The notes under the pieces were generated by a model. It was not told the origin of the DNA. It searched no databases and was given only the letters and a program-made list of their open reading frames with translations. A program made the translations under genes and the position numbers. Positions 36,067 to 44,627 of a stretch of DNA of 64,000 nucleotides are shown one piece after another. Location: assembly GCF_041595635.1 (NCBI RefSeq), contig NZ_JBFHJW010000004.1:1-64000 (forward strand), in the 5' to 3' direction. Position 1 is the stretch's first letter, and every line of letters begins with the position of its first letter. Source of the DNA: Labilibaculum sp041595635 (GTDB lineage: Bacteria; Bacteroidota; Bacteroidia; Bacteroidales; Marinifilaceae).

Positions 36067-36099
36067 AAAAAAAGGAGACAAAACCAGCCTCCTTTTTTT
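36067..36099. terminator. bidirectional terminator after the S1 protein
   Basis: An A-run plus GGAG (36074-36077) pairs with CTCC (36089-36092) plus a T-run. It has T-runs in both directions and also serves the reverse small gene at 36116. Confidence 0.72.
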
Positions 36100-36115
36100 G
36101 ATGTTTTACTCTTAA

Positions 36116-36301
36116 CTACTTAACAACCAGCTCATATTTCAGCCTTAGCTCTTTCTTTTTTTCCTCATCTAACGATTTCATATAGCCTTTCCATCCCGGA
36201 CAAAAATTAATGTGCCATCGCCAGAATCTACCGATTAAAGATTTAGGGGAACGATCATACTTCGCACGCATGGGACACTCTTCACAATTGTGTTTTTTCA
36301 T
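36116..36301 (-). CDS. small Cys-rich conserved hypothetical protein, 61 residues
   Basis: A 61-residue protein beginning MKKHNCEECPMRAKYDRSPK, then SLIGRFWRWHINFCPGWK, with a basic end. Three cysteines and one histidine (CEEC, WHINFC) could bind a metal. I recognise a family of short Bacteroidota proteins with the same CxxCPMRAKYD and RFWRWHINFCPGWK parts and no known function. The three tryptophans in a short span suggest a tight fold. It has its own terminator (shared) and 285 bp of upstream non-coding DNA for a promoter. Confidence 0.8.
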   Translation of the reverse strand: MKKHNCEECPMRAKYDRSPKSLIGRFWRWHINFCPGWKGYMKSLDEEKKKELRLKYELVVK

Positions 36302-36586
36302 GATATTGGGGTTTTAAGTTTGTTTATATCTTATTCCATTTGACTTTCAAAATAATTAATCCAAAGAAGGTGTTTGTCCATATACAAACTTGCCTTTAAA
36401 ATACTTTTGCTGCATCATAGATGCCAAGTGTGACAATTTAAATAAACAATTTACAAAAATTTAAAATTTCATTCTGAACCCTTTTCATCAGAATGCTAGC
36501 AACAGGAATTCTTGGTATGGTTTTTATTTTTAATTTTATATGTAGAACCTAACAATTCGAGGACTAAAATATCTCTAGCAAATTAA

Positions 36587-37039
36587 ATGGAACAGTATAA
36601 TTCATCTCAAAAATACTCAAACCCAATTATTCTTTTCGATGGGGTCTGTAATTTATGCGATAAATCGGTACAATTTCTGCTGACCTACAACCGCAAAGAA
36701 AACCTCCATTTTGCATCATTACAATCTACTTTTGCCAAAAATTTGCTTCAGAAAGAAAATGTGCAGTTTCAAGATTTGAGCACTGTTATCTATATCGAAA
36801 ATGGGAAAGCTTACACCAAAAGTGCTGCAATATTCGAGGTTTCGAAGCATCTTATTTACCCCTGGAAAGCCATTCATTACTTTTCTTTTATTCCTAAGCG
36901 CATTACCGATTGGCTTTACGAACTCATTGCTAAAAACCGCTACAATTGGTTTGGGCGTAAAAATGAATGTATACTTCCCAAGTCGGAATGGCAAGACCGT
37001 TTTCACGGACAAGGGCACAAAAAAAGCCAGAATTTTTAA
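36587..37039 (+). CDS. DCC-family thiol-disulfide oxidoreductase (DUF393)
   Basis: A 150-residue protein with the family signature ILFDGVCNLCDKSVQFLLTY (residues 15-35), giving the CxxC redox site, then FASLQSTFAKNLL and the C-terminal IAKNRYNWFGRKNECILP with a further cysteine. The DCC family is thioredoxin-like. Function and partner are unknown. The stop codon lies within the hairpin that ends the reverse pfkA transcript. Confidence 0.9.
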   Translation: MEQYNSSQKYSNPIILFDGVCNLCDKSVQFLLTYNRKENLHFASLQSTFAKNLLQKENVQFQDLSTVIYIENGKAYTKSAAIFEVSKHLIYPWKAIHYFSFIPKRITDWLYELIAKNRYNWFGRKNECILPKSEWQDRFHGQGHKKSQNF

Positions 37040-37052
37040 AAATTCCGGCTTA
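37021..37052 (-). terminator. terminator after pfkA (overlaps the DCC gene end)
   Basis: AAGCCAGAATTTTT pairs with AAAAATTCCGGCTT with one mismatch pair. The T-run (A-run 37019-37025) lies on the minus strand. The stem covers the last codons and stop of the DCC gene. Confidence 0.75.
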
Positions 37053-37072
37053 TCTATATCTTAACTTAAGAA

Positions 37073-38167
37073 TTAGTCTCCAAAACAGATTCCAACACCT
37101 TTAGCTGTTTTTACCAAATTGGCTTTTGGATCAACAAGGTTTTGTTGTCCGATAGCTTCAGGAAGAGGAACACCAACAACCTGTGGATGACGATAAGCTA
37201 CCATCTGACCAAATTTACCTTCCAATACCATTTCGAAAGCTTTAACTCCAAACTGAGTTGCCAAAACACGATCGTAAGCAACAGGAATACCACCACGTTG
37301 CAAGTGACCTAAAACTGTAGTACGAATATCAGCTTCAACACCAGCCGCTTTTAATTCTACAGCAAGACGATCGGCAGCACCACTTAATTTCAAGTTAGGA
37401 TTTCCCACTTCTGTACTCTCGGCAGCTAAAGCAGCTCCACCTTTAGGCATAGCACCTTCAGCAACAACAATAATCCCAAAACCTTTTCCTTTCAAGAAAC
37501 GAGTGTCTAATTTCTCCTTCACTTTTTTCACATCGTAAGGAATTTCAGGAATCAAACAAGCTTCAGCTCCACCAGCAATAGCAGCACTTAAAGCAATCCA
37601 TCCCGCATCACGTCCCATTGCTTCCAATACAAAAACACGATTGTGCGACGCTGCAGTAGTTTTCAACTTATCAACTGCTTCAGTACAAATTTGTACAGCG
37701 GTTTGGTAACCGAAAGTAAAATCGGTAGCCGAAAGATCATTATCAATGGTCTTAGGCACCCCAATAATATTCAATCCTTTTTCATACAAAGCTTGAGAAA
37801 TTTTCTGTGAACCATCACCACCAATGCTGATTACGGCATCAATTCCCAAATATTGTAACTTGCGAATCATCTCATCAGAACGATCAGCAGATCCCCAAGA
37901 ACCATCCTTGTTTTTTACTGGCCATGCAAATGGACCTCCTTTGGTGGTTGTACCAATCATAGTACCACCTTGATAATGTATCCCTTTAACAGCAGCATCA
38001 TCTAATATTTTTATTTCAGTTGGTTCTTTCAAAATACCATCGAAAGACTGAATACTTCCTACAACTTCCCAATCTTTTTCTTGAGCGGCACGTTTTACAA
38101 CGGCACGAATCACGGCATTTAACCCGGGGCAATCACCACCTCCGGTTGCAACTAATACTCTTTTCAT
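37073..38167 (-). CDS. pfkA: 6-phosphofructokinase
   Basis: A 364-residue PFK beginning MKRVLVATGGGDCPGLNAVI. The nucleotide site is SIGGDGSQK (G119, equivalent to E. coli Gly104) and the substrate loop is VPKTIDNDLSATDF (K139, equivalent to E. coli Gly124). EAMGRDAGWIAL and QRGGIPVAYDRVLAT are the other conserved blocks. The glycine at the 104 position favours ATP over PPi, while the lysine at the 124 position is the form shared with PPi-type and plant-type enzymes. I start at ATG 38167 rather than the earlier in-frame start at 38191, which adds eight unmatched residues. It catalyses the committing step of glycolysis. Confidence 0.95.
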   Translation of the reverse strand: MKRVLVATGGGDCPGLNAVIRAVVKRAAQEKDWEVVGSIQSFDGILKEPTEIKILDDAAVKGIHYQGGTMIGTTTKGGPFAWPVKNKDGSWGSADRSDEMIRKLQYLGIDAVISIGGDGSQKISQALYEKGLNIIGVPKTIDNDLSATDFTFGYQTAVQICTEAVDKLKTTAASHNRVFVLEAMGRDAGWIALSAAIAGGAEACLIPEIPYDVKKVKEKLDTRFLKGKGFGIIVVAEGAMPKGGAALAAESTEVGNPNLKLSGAADRLAVELKAAGVEADIRTTVLGHLQRGGIPVAYDRVLATQFGVKAFEMVLEGKFGQMVAYRHPQVVGVPLPEAIGQQNLVDPKANLVKTAKGVGICFGD

Positions 38168-38409
38168 ATTTGTCAATTTAATATATTTCAATCAATTTGC
38201 TTGGCTAGCGCGGCTAAAGTAAAAATATTTTTCCAAACTCGAACAAACAATTTCACAACCAACAGATTGCAATCGATTCCGCATTCATTTTTTATAATGA
38301 TTTTGAATTATTAATTTAGTCCAGCCTTCAAAAACAAGAACAAGTTAGCAACTTAATTTCTAATAAGTGCACTCAAGTTCTCTTTTACACCAATTAAAAC
38401 GATCTAAAA

Positions 38410-38907
38410 ATGGAAATTGTTCTCAAGAAATCAAACATCACAAAACTTCAGGTTGATGCAATTGTTAATGCCGCAAACAAGAGTCTTTTAGGTGGCGGCG
38501 GTGTTGATGGAGCGATTCATAGAGCGGCAGGTGCAGAACTGCTAAAAGAATGCAAAACTATGAATGGCTGTGCTACTGGCGAAGCAAAAGTAAGCAAAGG
38601 ATATCAACTCCCAGCTAAATTCATAATTCACACTGTTGGTCCTATTTGGAATGGAGGTCAACAAAACGAAAGTGAATTGTTAAAAAATTGCTATAGAAAT
38701 AGCATTCGTTTGGCAGAAAACTTACAGCTGAAAAGCATTGCTTTTCCAAATATAAGCACAGGTGTTTATGCCTTCCCAAAACAAGAGGCAGCCCAAATTG
38801 CAATTGAAACCATTAAGCAGGAAGCCAAACACCTTCAATCAATTCGTAAGATTATTTTTTGTGTTTTCGATGAAGAAAATTTTCAAATTTATAAGCAACT
38901 AATTTAG
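38410..38907 (+). CDS. macro-domain protein, probable O-acetyl-ADP-ribose deacetylase
   Basis: A 165-residue single macro domain. Diagnostic pieces are VDAIVNAANKSLLGGGGVDG, AIHRAAGAELLKEC, FIIHTVGPIWNGG and SIAFPNISTGVYAFPKQ. The asparagine-alanine-alanine-asparagine and the GGGGVDGAIH loop match the YmdB/MacroD type, which remove acetyl or ADP-ribose groups. It overlaps the following reverse rhodanese gene tail to tail by 4 bp, with no terminator visible between. Confidence 0.93.
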   Translation: MEIVLKKSNITKLQVDAIVNAANKSLLGGGGVDGAIHRAAGAELLKECKTMNGCATGEAKVSKGYQLPAKFIIHTVGPIWNGGQQNESELLKNCYRNSIRLAENLQLKSIAFPNISTGVYAFPKQEAAQIAIETIKQEAKHLQSIRKIIFCVFDEENFQIYKQLI

Positions 38908-39332
38908 ATCGAAATATCTTCTTCTACAACTTCGGGATAAATCCATTTCTTGTATTTCCCCCAATTGAGCATTTGAGTATGCCCTTTTTGTTCCAGAAAA
39001 TCGATCACAGTCTGCGATTTTAAGCTTAAATCACAGTAAATAATCAGTTGGGTTCCTAAAGGTATTTTTGAATGCCATTTTTCAACCTCATCATAAGGAA
39101 AGTTCTTTGCTGTTGGAATATGATCCATAACATAATATTCCTCTTCTCGAACATCCAGAATCCAAATGTCCTCTTCCGGATTTTGCGTTAAATTCATTAG
39201 ATCTTCCACATTGCTGTATTTCTTTAGTGCACTACCAGCAGTCGTAACATAACCTGCATAATCAGGAGTATGAAAAAAATACCAATAGATTCCAAAAATA
39301 ATTGCAAAAGTAGATAAAATCAGAAGAAACAT
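38904..39332 (-). CDS. membrane-anchored rhodanese-like protein
   Basis: A 142-residue protein starting at ATG 39332 (MFLLILSTFAIIFGIYWYFF), so it has one N-terminal membrane helix, followed by a rhodanese domain (about 40-135): DIWILDVREEEYYVMDHIPT and the catalytic loop LIIYCDLSLKSQT with the cysteine. It would carry a persulfide on the outside or inside face of the membrane. The earlier in-frame TTG at 39377 lies inside the terminator of the upstream HAD gene, so it cannot be the start. Role unknown. Confidence 0.82.
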   Translation of the reverse strand: MFLLILSTFAIIFGIYWYFFHTPDYAGYVTTAGSALKKYSNVEDLMNLTQNPEEDIWILDVREEEYYVMDHIPTAKNFPYDEVEKWHSKIPLGTQLIIYCDLSLKSQTVIDFLEQKGHTQMLNWGKYKKWIYPEVVEEDISI

Positions 39333-39354
39333 AGTTATGCTATATAAAATTATC

Positions 39355-39384
39355 AAAAAAAAAAGATCTCCTAACAAAGAGATC
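39355..39384 (-). terminator. terminator after the HAD gene
   Basis: GATCTC (39365-39370) pairs with GAGATC (39379-39384); on the minus strand a T-run of ten follows. Confidence 0.82.
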
Positions 39385-39408
39385 CTATCTATATTAAATT
39401 TAAAACAT

Positions 39409-39876
39409 TTAACGTTTCATAGTAGCAATAAAAGTATCTTCATCAAGGAAAAAATCCAAAGCGTCGTTAACCGAAGGTACAATAACATCAACATGATCGA
39501 TAATATCTTTATGAATACCTTCACTTTGAAGTGTAGCTACAGAAACCAAAGACTGCACAAACAATCCAATATCAATACGAGCATTTCCAATAGCGGCAAC
39601 ATTTCGTGAGCCTAAAGAAAGCAAAATATCTTCCTTCGCTCTTGAATTATTAGCCTCATAGTAGGTGATTCCGATAGAACCAGCCAATTCTCTTGCGCCC
39701 CCTCGCTGATCAGAAGAAATCATAACTACATTTACGCCTAAAGATTGTAACCGATTAATTCGTTCCATTACACCTGATACAAGCTCACCTTTAATGGTTA
39801 AAGTTCCATTTGAATCAACAACCAATGTATCAATTTCGATCGTACCAACACCTGACACCTTATATTTTAAACTCAT
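39409..39876 (-). CDS. HAD-superfamily protein, soluble P-type-ATPase-like (COG4087 type)
   Basis: A 155-residue protein with the HAD motifs in a short form. Motif I is VVDSNGTLTIKG (D21; position +2 is N23 rather than the usual Asp), motif II is MISSDQRG, motif III includes AKEDIL, and motif IV is AAIGNARIDIGLF. The D-x-N-G-T form is that of the P-type ATPase catalytic domain and of the small stand-alone soluble P-type-ATPase-like proteins, which are phosphatases or of unknown substrate. It is a single gene with its own terminator. Start ATG 39876. Confidence 0.78.
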   Translation of the reverse strand: MSLKYKVSGVGTIEIDTLVVDSNGTLTIKGELVSGVMERINRLQSLGVNVVMISSDQRGGARELAGSIGITYYEANNSRAKEDILLSLGSRNVAAIGNARIDIGLFVQSLVSVATLQSEGIHKDIIDHVDVIVPSVNDALDFFLDEDTFIATMKR

Positions 39877-39980
39877 AGTTTATTGTTTTACAATTAGCGT
39901 AACAAAATAGTATTTTTTGTGGAAAGCAAAAAAGCTTTAAAACATATTTTCAAGTCAATAAACAATTCATGTAGTTAACA

Positions 39981-41612
39981 TCACAAGGTATAACTAAGAC
40001 CTACCGACACATTTTCCTTGAATTGAATCTTAGAAGATGTATCATCATCGGAAATTAAATAAAGTGATATTTTTGTAGATATATATTGATTAACAGGCAT
40101 TTCCAAAGACATTTCCCAATCGACATCCACATTTTTGGGTCGTAATGCATAATTGGAATATAGAGTTAATTCATTGCTCAACTTCATATCATCCCAAAAG
40201 GTAACACTATGAGTTACACCCACATAAGATCCAATCTCTTTTTTGATTTTTTTATCCTCATCAACACCATAATCAGTCTGATCGATAACACTAGTATCGC
40301 TTACAATTGTATATTTAAGTGCTATGGGTGAAAGCAGAATTGAAAAGTTATTATTAGGTTTATAATCCATACCAACCGACCCGATGATATAAGCCGGTGC
40401 AAAAAAATTAGAGATTAGCTCTCGTCCATCATCATCGGAATAATCATAACCTTTGAACATCTGCGTTTTCAGAGTAAACAAAGCTGAATAGTACCAATTT
40501 TTAACCGCTTTTTGAGCGTATTTTGAAGTCAGTTTAATTTCATCTTCATTTTTCTGAAAAGAATCCCCACCTGATTTCAACAATCCATACTTAAGAGTAA
40601 ATGCATTGTCCCAGCTAGAATCCCCTTTTTTATAATTAGCAGAAGTACTTATTGTTGAAATTGTCGCAATTGAACTCTCACCACTACCCGACCAGCTATC
40701 ACTTACATGTCCTTGATTAAAGGAAAAACCAAAGGTAGATCCTAAAGTCCAAACCTGAGAGTAGCGATTGTAACTCTGCAAAGCAGCCAACTTGTATTGA
40801 TCAGCAGAAATCTTCTTTTCTATTTTCATGCGACTTGACCGCACTTTTGATTTCTGCACCGATTGCTGATACACATCATCATCAACAAGAATACGAATAG
40901 ATCGATCGCTTGTATTTTGCACCCAAATTCCAATAGAATCGCGCCTATTTTTTTTCAGCCAAAATCGTTTAAAATCCTGCTTCCCATTATTGATCCAAAA
41001 ATTAATTGAATCATTCTGATAATTTTTCACACCCAATAAAACCGAATCTCTACTAATTTCTCGAATCCATTGATTTACAGGATCATTTTCCACATAATTA
41101 TATAATTCTTGCAAAGCGGTTGCCTTCCATCCCTCATCGACATCCAGCTCTTCTGGCTGATTTAGATCAGGTTGATAGCTAAGAATTTTTTCCAATGCGA
41201 TCCTCTTTTTCACTTCTCGAAGCGCCTCTTCTGTTTTCCTTGTTTCAATGTAATCCTTCAAGTAAAAAACCATATCTCGAATGCTATCATTTTCAACGTA
41301 CTGAAGAAGAGTATTCACCGCATCTTTTACAGAATCGGTCTGATGACCTTTATTCTCGAAATCTAAATTCAATTCACGAACAATAAACTTAAACCCGACA
41401 TTATCGAGGTGATGCAATGGATCAGGGAGTAATTTCAGAGTTGTATCATTAGAAAAATATCGAATTGAATCATTTACATTTTGTTTAATGGAATTAATCG
41501 AATCCTGCAATTTTGAGTGCTCTGGATAAACGGCATCTTTTTTTATTTTATTTTGGGAAAATGCACAAAATGGAAAACTAAAAATTAGTAGGGCACATAT
41601 AAATCGAATCAT
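39981..41612 (-). CDS. DUF3078-domain outer-membrane beta-barrel protein
   Basis: A 543-residue protein with a signal peptide (MIRFICALLIFSFPFCAFSQ). The N-terminal half (about 25-275) is polar and helical, with several repeats of the kind DSIGIWVQNTSDRSI and DSVLLGVKNYQNDSIN. The C-terminal half (about 285-543) is a DUF3078 barrel, with alternating strands such as STFGFSFNQGHVSD and ending with a phenylalanine/leucine-type strand GLSYTL. DUF3078 proteins are Bacteroidota outer-membrane proteins of unknown function. The long N-terminal part is an extension that many DUF3078 proteins lack. Confidence 0.82.
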   Translation of the reverse strand: MIRFICALLIFSFPFCAFSQNKIKKDAVYPEHSKLQDSINSIKQNVNDSIRYFSNDTTLKLLPDPLHHLDNVGFKFIVRELNLDFENKGHQTDSVKDAVNTLLQYVENDSIRDMVFYLKDYIETRKTEEALREVKKRIALEKILSYQPDLNQPEELDVDEGWKATALQELYNYVENDPVNQWIREISRDSVLLGVKNYQNDSINFWINNGKQDFKRFWLKKNRRDSIGIWVQNTSDRSIRILVDDDVYQQSVQKSKVRSSRMKIEKKISADQYKLAALQSYNRYSQVWTLGSTFGFSFNQGHVSDSWSGSGESSIATISTISTSANYKKGDSSWDNAFTLKYGLLKSGGDSFQKNEDEIKLTSKYAQKAVKNWYYSALFTLKTQMFKGYDYSDDDGRELISNFFAPAYIIGSVGMDYKPNNNFSILLSPIALKYTIVSDTSVIDQTDYGVDEDKKIKKEIGSYVGVTHSVTFWDDMKLSNELTLYSNYALRPKNVDVDWEMSLEMPVNQYISTKISLYLISDDDTSSKIQFKENVSVGLSYTL

Positions 41613-41845
41613 AAAGGGATGATCTTAACGTTTTTGAATTACTAGATTTAACTAAAGGGATTTCATTTTCGACAAACAAGTAAATTTAGAAAGACAAATT
41701 TGTTGAAATTATTTCTAATTAAAAAAAATCCAACTGATGAAATACACTATACAATTCAACTTCTTTCTCGCAATAATATTGCCAATAGCTAAGCAAACGA
41801 TTTCACAAAAAAGATATTGTCCTTTCTATTGAAAAAAAAAATTTT

Positions 41846-41853
41846 TACATTTG
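41846..41853 (+). promoter_or_regulatory. -7 box of the tryptophanase promoter
   Basis: TACATTTG matches TAnnTTTG. Transcription would start near 41860, giving a leader of about 217 nt before tnaA. A well-spaced -33 element is not clear. Confidence 0.5.
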
Positions 41854-41877
41854 AACCATAGTAGAAAACAGATAAAA

Positions 41878-41958
41878 ATGGAAACAATACATTATTTTCC
41901 AATGCTGACACAAAAAATCTACCTCAATATTAAAAATAGAGACGAGTTCCAATTCTAA
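41878..41958 (+). CDS. leader small ORF upstream of tnaA, 26 residues
   Basis: ATG 41878 to TAA 41956-41958 gives METIHYFPMLTQKIYLNIKN, then RDEFQF. It is about the size of the E. coli TnaC leader peptide and lies in the same place, but it has no tryptophan, so the classical Trp-sensing mechanism does not apply. It could be a chance frame. Confidence 0.2.
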   Translation: METIHYFPMLTQKIYLNIKNRDEFQF

Positions 41959-42020
41959 ACTCATCTGGTACATTCTGTCCAAAAACCTACCTACAAAAAT
42001 AAATACAAGGAAAACTAATT

Positions 42021-42038
42021 TGGGATAATTGCATCCCA
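42021..42038 (+). promoter_or_regulatory. hairpin in the tnaA leader
   Basis: TGGGAT (42021-42026) pairs with ATCCCA (42033-42038) around AATTGC, 38 nt before the tnaA start. It is not followed by a T-run, so it is not a terminator. Confidence 0.4.
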
Positions 42039-42076
42039 TAATTACTTGCACCTTACATTTTAACAAGAACAACATT

Positions 42077-43456
42077 ATGAAATTACCATTTGCAGAATCA
42101 TATAAAATCAAGATGGTGGAAACCATCAAAAAAAGCACACGCGAAGAAAGAGAAGTTTGGCTAAAAGAAGCCAATTACAATCTATTCAACCTAAAAAGTG
42201 ACCAGGTATTTATTGACTTACTAACTGATTCAGGAACAGGAGCAATGAGTGACAAGCAATGGTCAGAAATGATGCTAGGCGATGAAAGTTACGCTGGAGC
42301 ACGCTCCTATTACAACATGAAATCTGCTATAAAAAACATATTAGGTTTCGATCATTTCTTGCCAACCCACCAAGGACGTGCCGCTGAAAATGTATTGTTC
42401 TCGGTTTTGATAAAAGAGGGCAATATTGTTCCAGGAAATTCACATTTCGACACCACTAAGGGACACATTGAATTTAGAAAAGCAAAAGCCGTTGACTGCA
42501 CTATTAATGAAGCTTTCGATACAGTAATCGATCATCCTTTTAAAGGAAATATTGATCTTATAAAATTAGAATCTGTTCTTTCTACCTATCCTAAAGAACA
42601 AATTCCCATGATTATTATTACGGTTACTTGCAATTCATCGGGAGGTCAACCCGTTTCAATGCAAAATATTAAAGCCGTAAAAAAATTAGCTAGCAAGTAT
42701 AGAATTCCCCTTTGCTTTGATTCAGCACGTTTTGCAGAGAATGCTTACTTCATAAAAACCCGAGAAAAAGGTTATCAAGACAAAACCATTAAAGAAATTG
42801 TATTAGAAATGTATTCCTACGCCGATATGGCTACCATGAGTTCTAAAAAAGATGCCATCGTAAACATGGGAGGTTTCATTGCAATGAAAAGTAAAAAACT
42901 TTGGAAAGAAGCATCTACTTTTAACATCATGTTTGAGGGATACATAACCTATGGAGGCATGTCGGGGCGTGATATGAATGCCCTGGCTCAAGGCCTTGAT
43001 GAAGGAACTGAATTTGAATACCTTCAAACTCGAATTAAACAAGTAGAATACCTGGGCGGTAGGTTGGTTGAATTTGGAATCCCATTTCAGAAACCTATTG
43101 GTGGTCATGCTATTTTTGTCGATGCAAAAAAAATATTGAATCACATTCCCAAAGAAGAATATCAGGCACAAACTTTAGCCTGTGAATTGTATTTAGAGGC
43201 AGGAATAAGAGGTGTTGAAATTGGAACCATACTAGCCGACAGAGACCCTGAAACCCGGGAAAACCGTTACCCTTCACTTGAATTACTTCGCTTGGCAATT
43301 CCTCGAAGAACCTACACCAACAATCATATGGATGTAGTTGCTGTGGCTCTTAAAAATGTTTTCGATCGCCGACTTGAAATTAAACATGGATTTAAAATTG
43401 TTAACGAAGCACCAATCATGAGACACTTTACGGTTCAGCTAGAAAAAATAGACTAG
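42077..43456 (+). CDS. tnaA: tryptophanase (tryptophan indole-lyase)
   Basis: A 459-residue PLP enzyme. It was told apart from tyrosine phenol-lyase by three sites: FDTTKGH has the aspartate of tryptophanase (TPL has threonine), DSARFAENAYFIK matches the tryptophanase form, and RHFTV has the histidine that replaces the TPL phenylalanine. The PLP-binding lysine is in MSSKKDAIV. It splits tryptophan into indole, pyruvate and ammonia, allowing growth on tryptophan and producing indole as a signal. I start at ATG 42077 (MKLPFAESYKIK) rather than at 42029. No aromatic amino-acid permease is adjacent. A terminator follows at 43474. Confidence 0.92.
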   Translation: MKLPFAESYKIKMVETIKKSTREEREVWLKEANYNLFNLKSDQVFIDLLTDSGTGAMSDKQWSEMMLGDESYAGARSYYNMKSAIKNILGFDHFLPTHQGRAAENVLFSVLIKEGNIVPGNSHFDTTKGHIEFRKAKAVDCTINEAFDTVIDHPFKGNIDLIKLESVLSTYPKEQIPMIIITVTCNSSGGQPVSMQNIKAVKKLASKYRIPLCFDSARFAENAYFIKTREKGYQDKTIKEIVLEMYSYADMATMSSKKDAIVNMGGFIAMKSKKLWKEASTFNIMFEGYITYGGMSGRDMNALAQGLDEGTEFEYLQTRIKQVEYLGGRLVEFGIPFQKPIGGHAIFVDAKKILNHIPKEEYQAQTLACELYLEAGIRGVEIGTILADRDPETRENRYPSLELLRLAIPRRTYTNNHMDVVAVALKNVFDRRLEIKHGFKIVNEAPIMRHFTVQLEKID

Positions 43457-43473
43457 TTACACATTCATTTTTC

Positions 43474-43501
43474 AAAAAACTCCTGCTATAGGGAGTTTTT
43501 T
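43474..43501 (+). terminator. terminator after tnaA
   Basis: AAAAAACTCC (43474-43483) pairs with GGAGTTTTTT (43492-43501) around an 8-nt loop. Confidence 0.9.
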
Positions 43502-43670
43502 GCTTTTACCTATAAAATAGCCCGACTTTTTCGAAGGATCCTAGAATCAGCCCATTTCAAAAACAATTGGAATACATACAAATTAAATCTCAGCTTACTA
43601 ACAAAGAAAAGAATGTAAGTCTCTAAACTATTAGATTTCAAATCCTCAAAACACACTTACTATTTTCATT

Positions 43671-44387
43671 CTAAATCACACAATAGTATACTGCTATAAA
43701 ATGAGAAAGACTCCCTGCAAAAACAAACAAATGCCATATAAAATGATTGAATGGCACTTTTTCCCACACATAAAAGATTACTCCCAACATGTAAAAAACA
43801 CCACCCAAAATAATCCATTGTAAACACAAAGCAGGTAATGACGAGCTAAACTCATTAAAGTTAAAAACAAGGATCCATGCCATAAACAGATACAAAAGAA
43901 GTGAGATCCAACGATATCGGCCAATTAAAAAAATCTTATAAAAAACACCAACAACTACCAATCCCCAAAGAATCATCAGGTAAACATGCCCAACTAGATT
44001 GTCCATATAAATAACAAGAAAAGGAGTATAGGTACCTGCTATCATAAAAAAGATGCTGATATGATCCAATTTTCGAAACAACTTACGATTTGGACTGTCC
44101 ATCAAGTAATGGTAAACAGAAGAGGAAACATAAAGCAAATTAAAAGCAAAAACAAATAGTAGGCAGGCAATAAAACCATGTAAACTTTGTGTTTCGTAAG
44201 CCACCCCGAGCAAGTATATGCCCGCAGGAATACCAAAAAGAAAACCAAAACCATGCGAAAGCCAATTGGCAAGCTCATGAGTGGTTTCCTGATTGGATAA
44301 AAATCTTTTTTTTTCATTCACAGCCCAACTCGATAAAAGTAATATCCATTTCATAAAAACATCTTTAAAAGTCAATCCTTTATTCAT
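43671..44387 (-). CDS. hemolysin III / PAQR-family membrane protein
   Basis: A 238-residue protein with seven membrane helices. The family's conserved residues are in ETTHELANWLSHGFGF (glutamate, serine, histidine), VYHYLMDSPNRKLFRKLDH (aspartate, histidine) and the C-terminal HFIWHLFVFAGSLSHF (the HxxxH site), which bind zinc in PAQR receptors. Bacterial members are called YqfA or hemolysin III; lysis has been claimed but the normal role is probably lipid hydrolysis or membrane homeostasis. I start at ATG 44387; ATG 44354 is equally possible. The frame from 44405 begins at TTG and is less likely. Confidence 0.85.
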   Translation of the reverse strand: MNKGLTFKDVFMKWILLLSSWAVNEKKRFLSNQETTHELANWLSHGFGFLFGIPAGIYLLGVAYETQSLHGFIACLLFVFAFNLLYVSSSVYHYLMDSPNRKLFRKLDHISIFFMIAGTYTPFLVIYMDNLVGHVYLMILWGLVVVGVFYKIFLIGRYRWISLLLYLFMAWILVFNFNEFSSSLPALCLQWIILGGVFYMLGVIFYVWEKVPFNHFIWHLFVFAGSLSHFIAVYYCVI

Positions 44388-44627
44388 CCAAAAGAATAAA
44401 GACAAATTTCACGAAAAGATCCGATCTCTCAAAAAATAATAACTGTGCAATTTACATTCATTTAAAATAGAATCTGAAACCATAGTATCACCTATGAAAG
44501 TAGGTCCATAAAAATTAGTATACCAAGAAAATCAATTACGATTTATCACTTAAATACAGCATTATGTATTTTCATATTTATATATTGTACCTAATAAACA
44601 TCTTACTATATACAAATATCACTACAC

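Noticed and set aside
39333..39377. Longer rhodanese start at TTG 39377
   Set aside because: The added codons lie in the terminator of the HAD gene.
42803..43171. 122-residue reverse frame inside tnaA
   Set aside because: Antisense shadow of a conserved enzyme.
42077..43456. Tyrosine phenol-lyase as an alternative for the beta-eliminating lyase
   Set aside because: Asp in FDTTKGH and His in RHFT are the tryptophanase residues; tyrosine phenol-lyase has Thr and Phe there.
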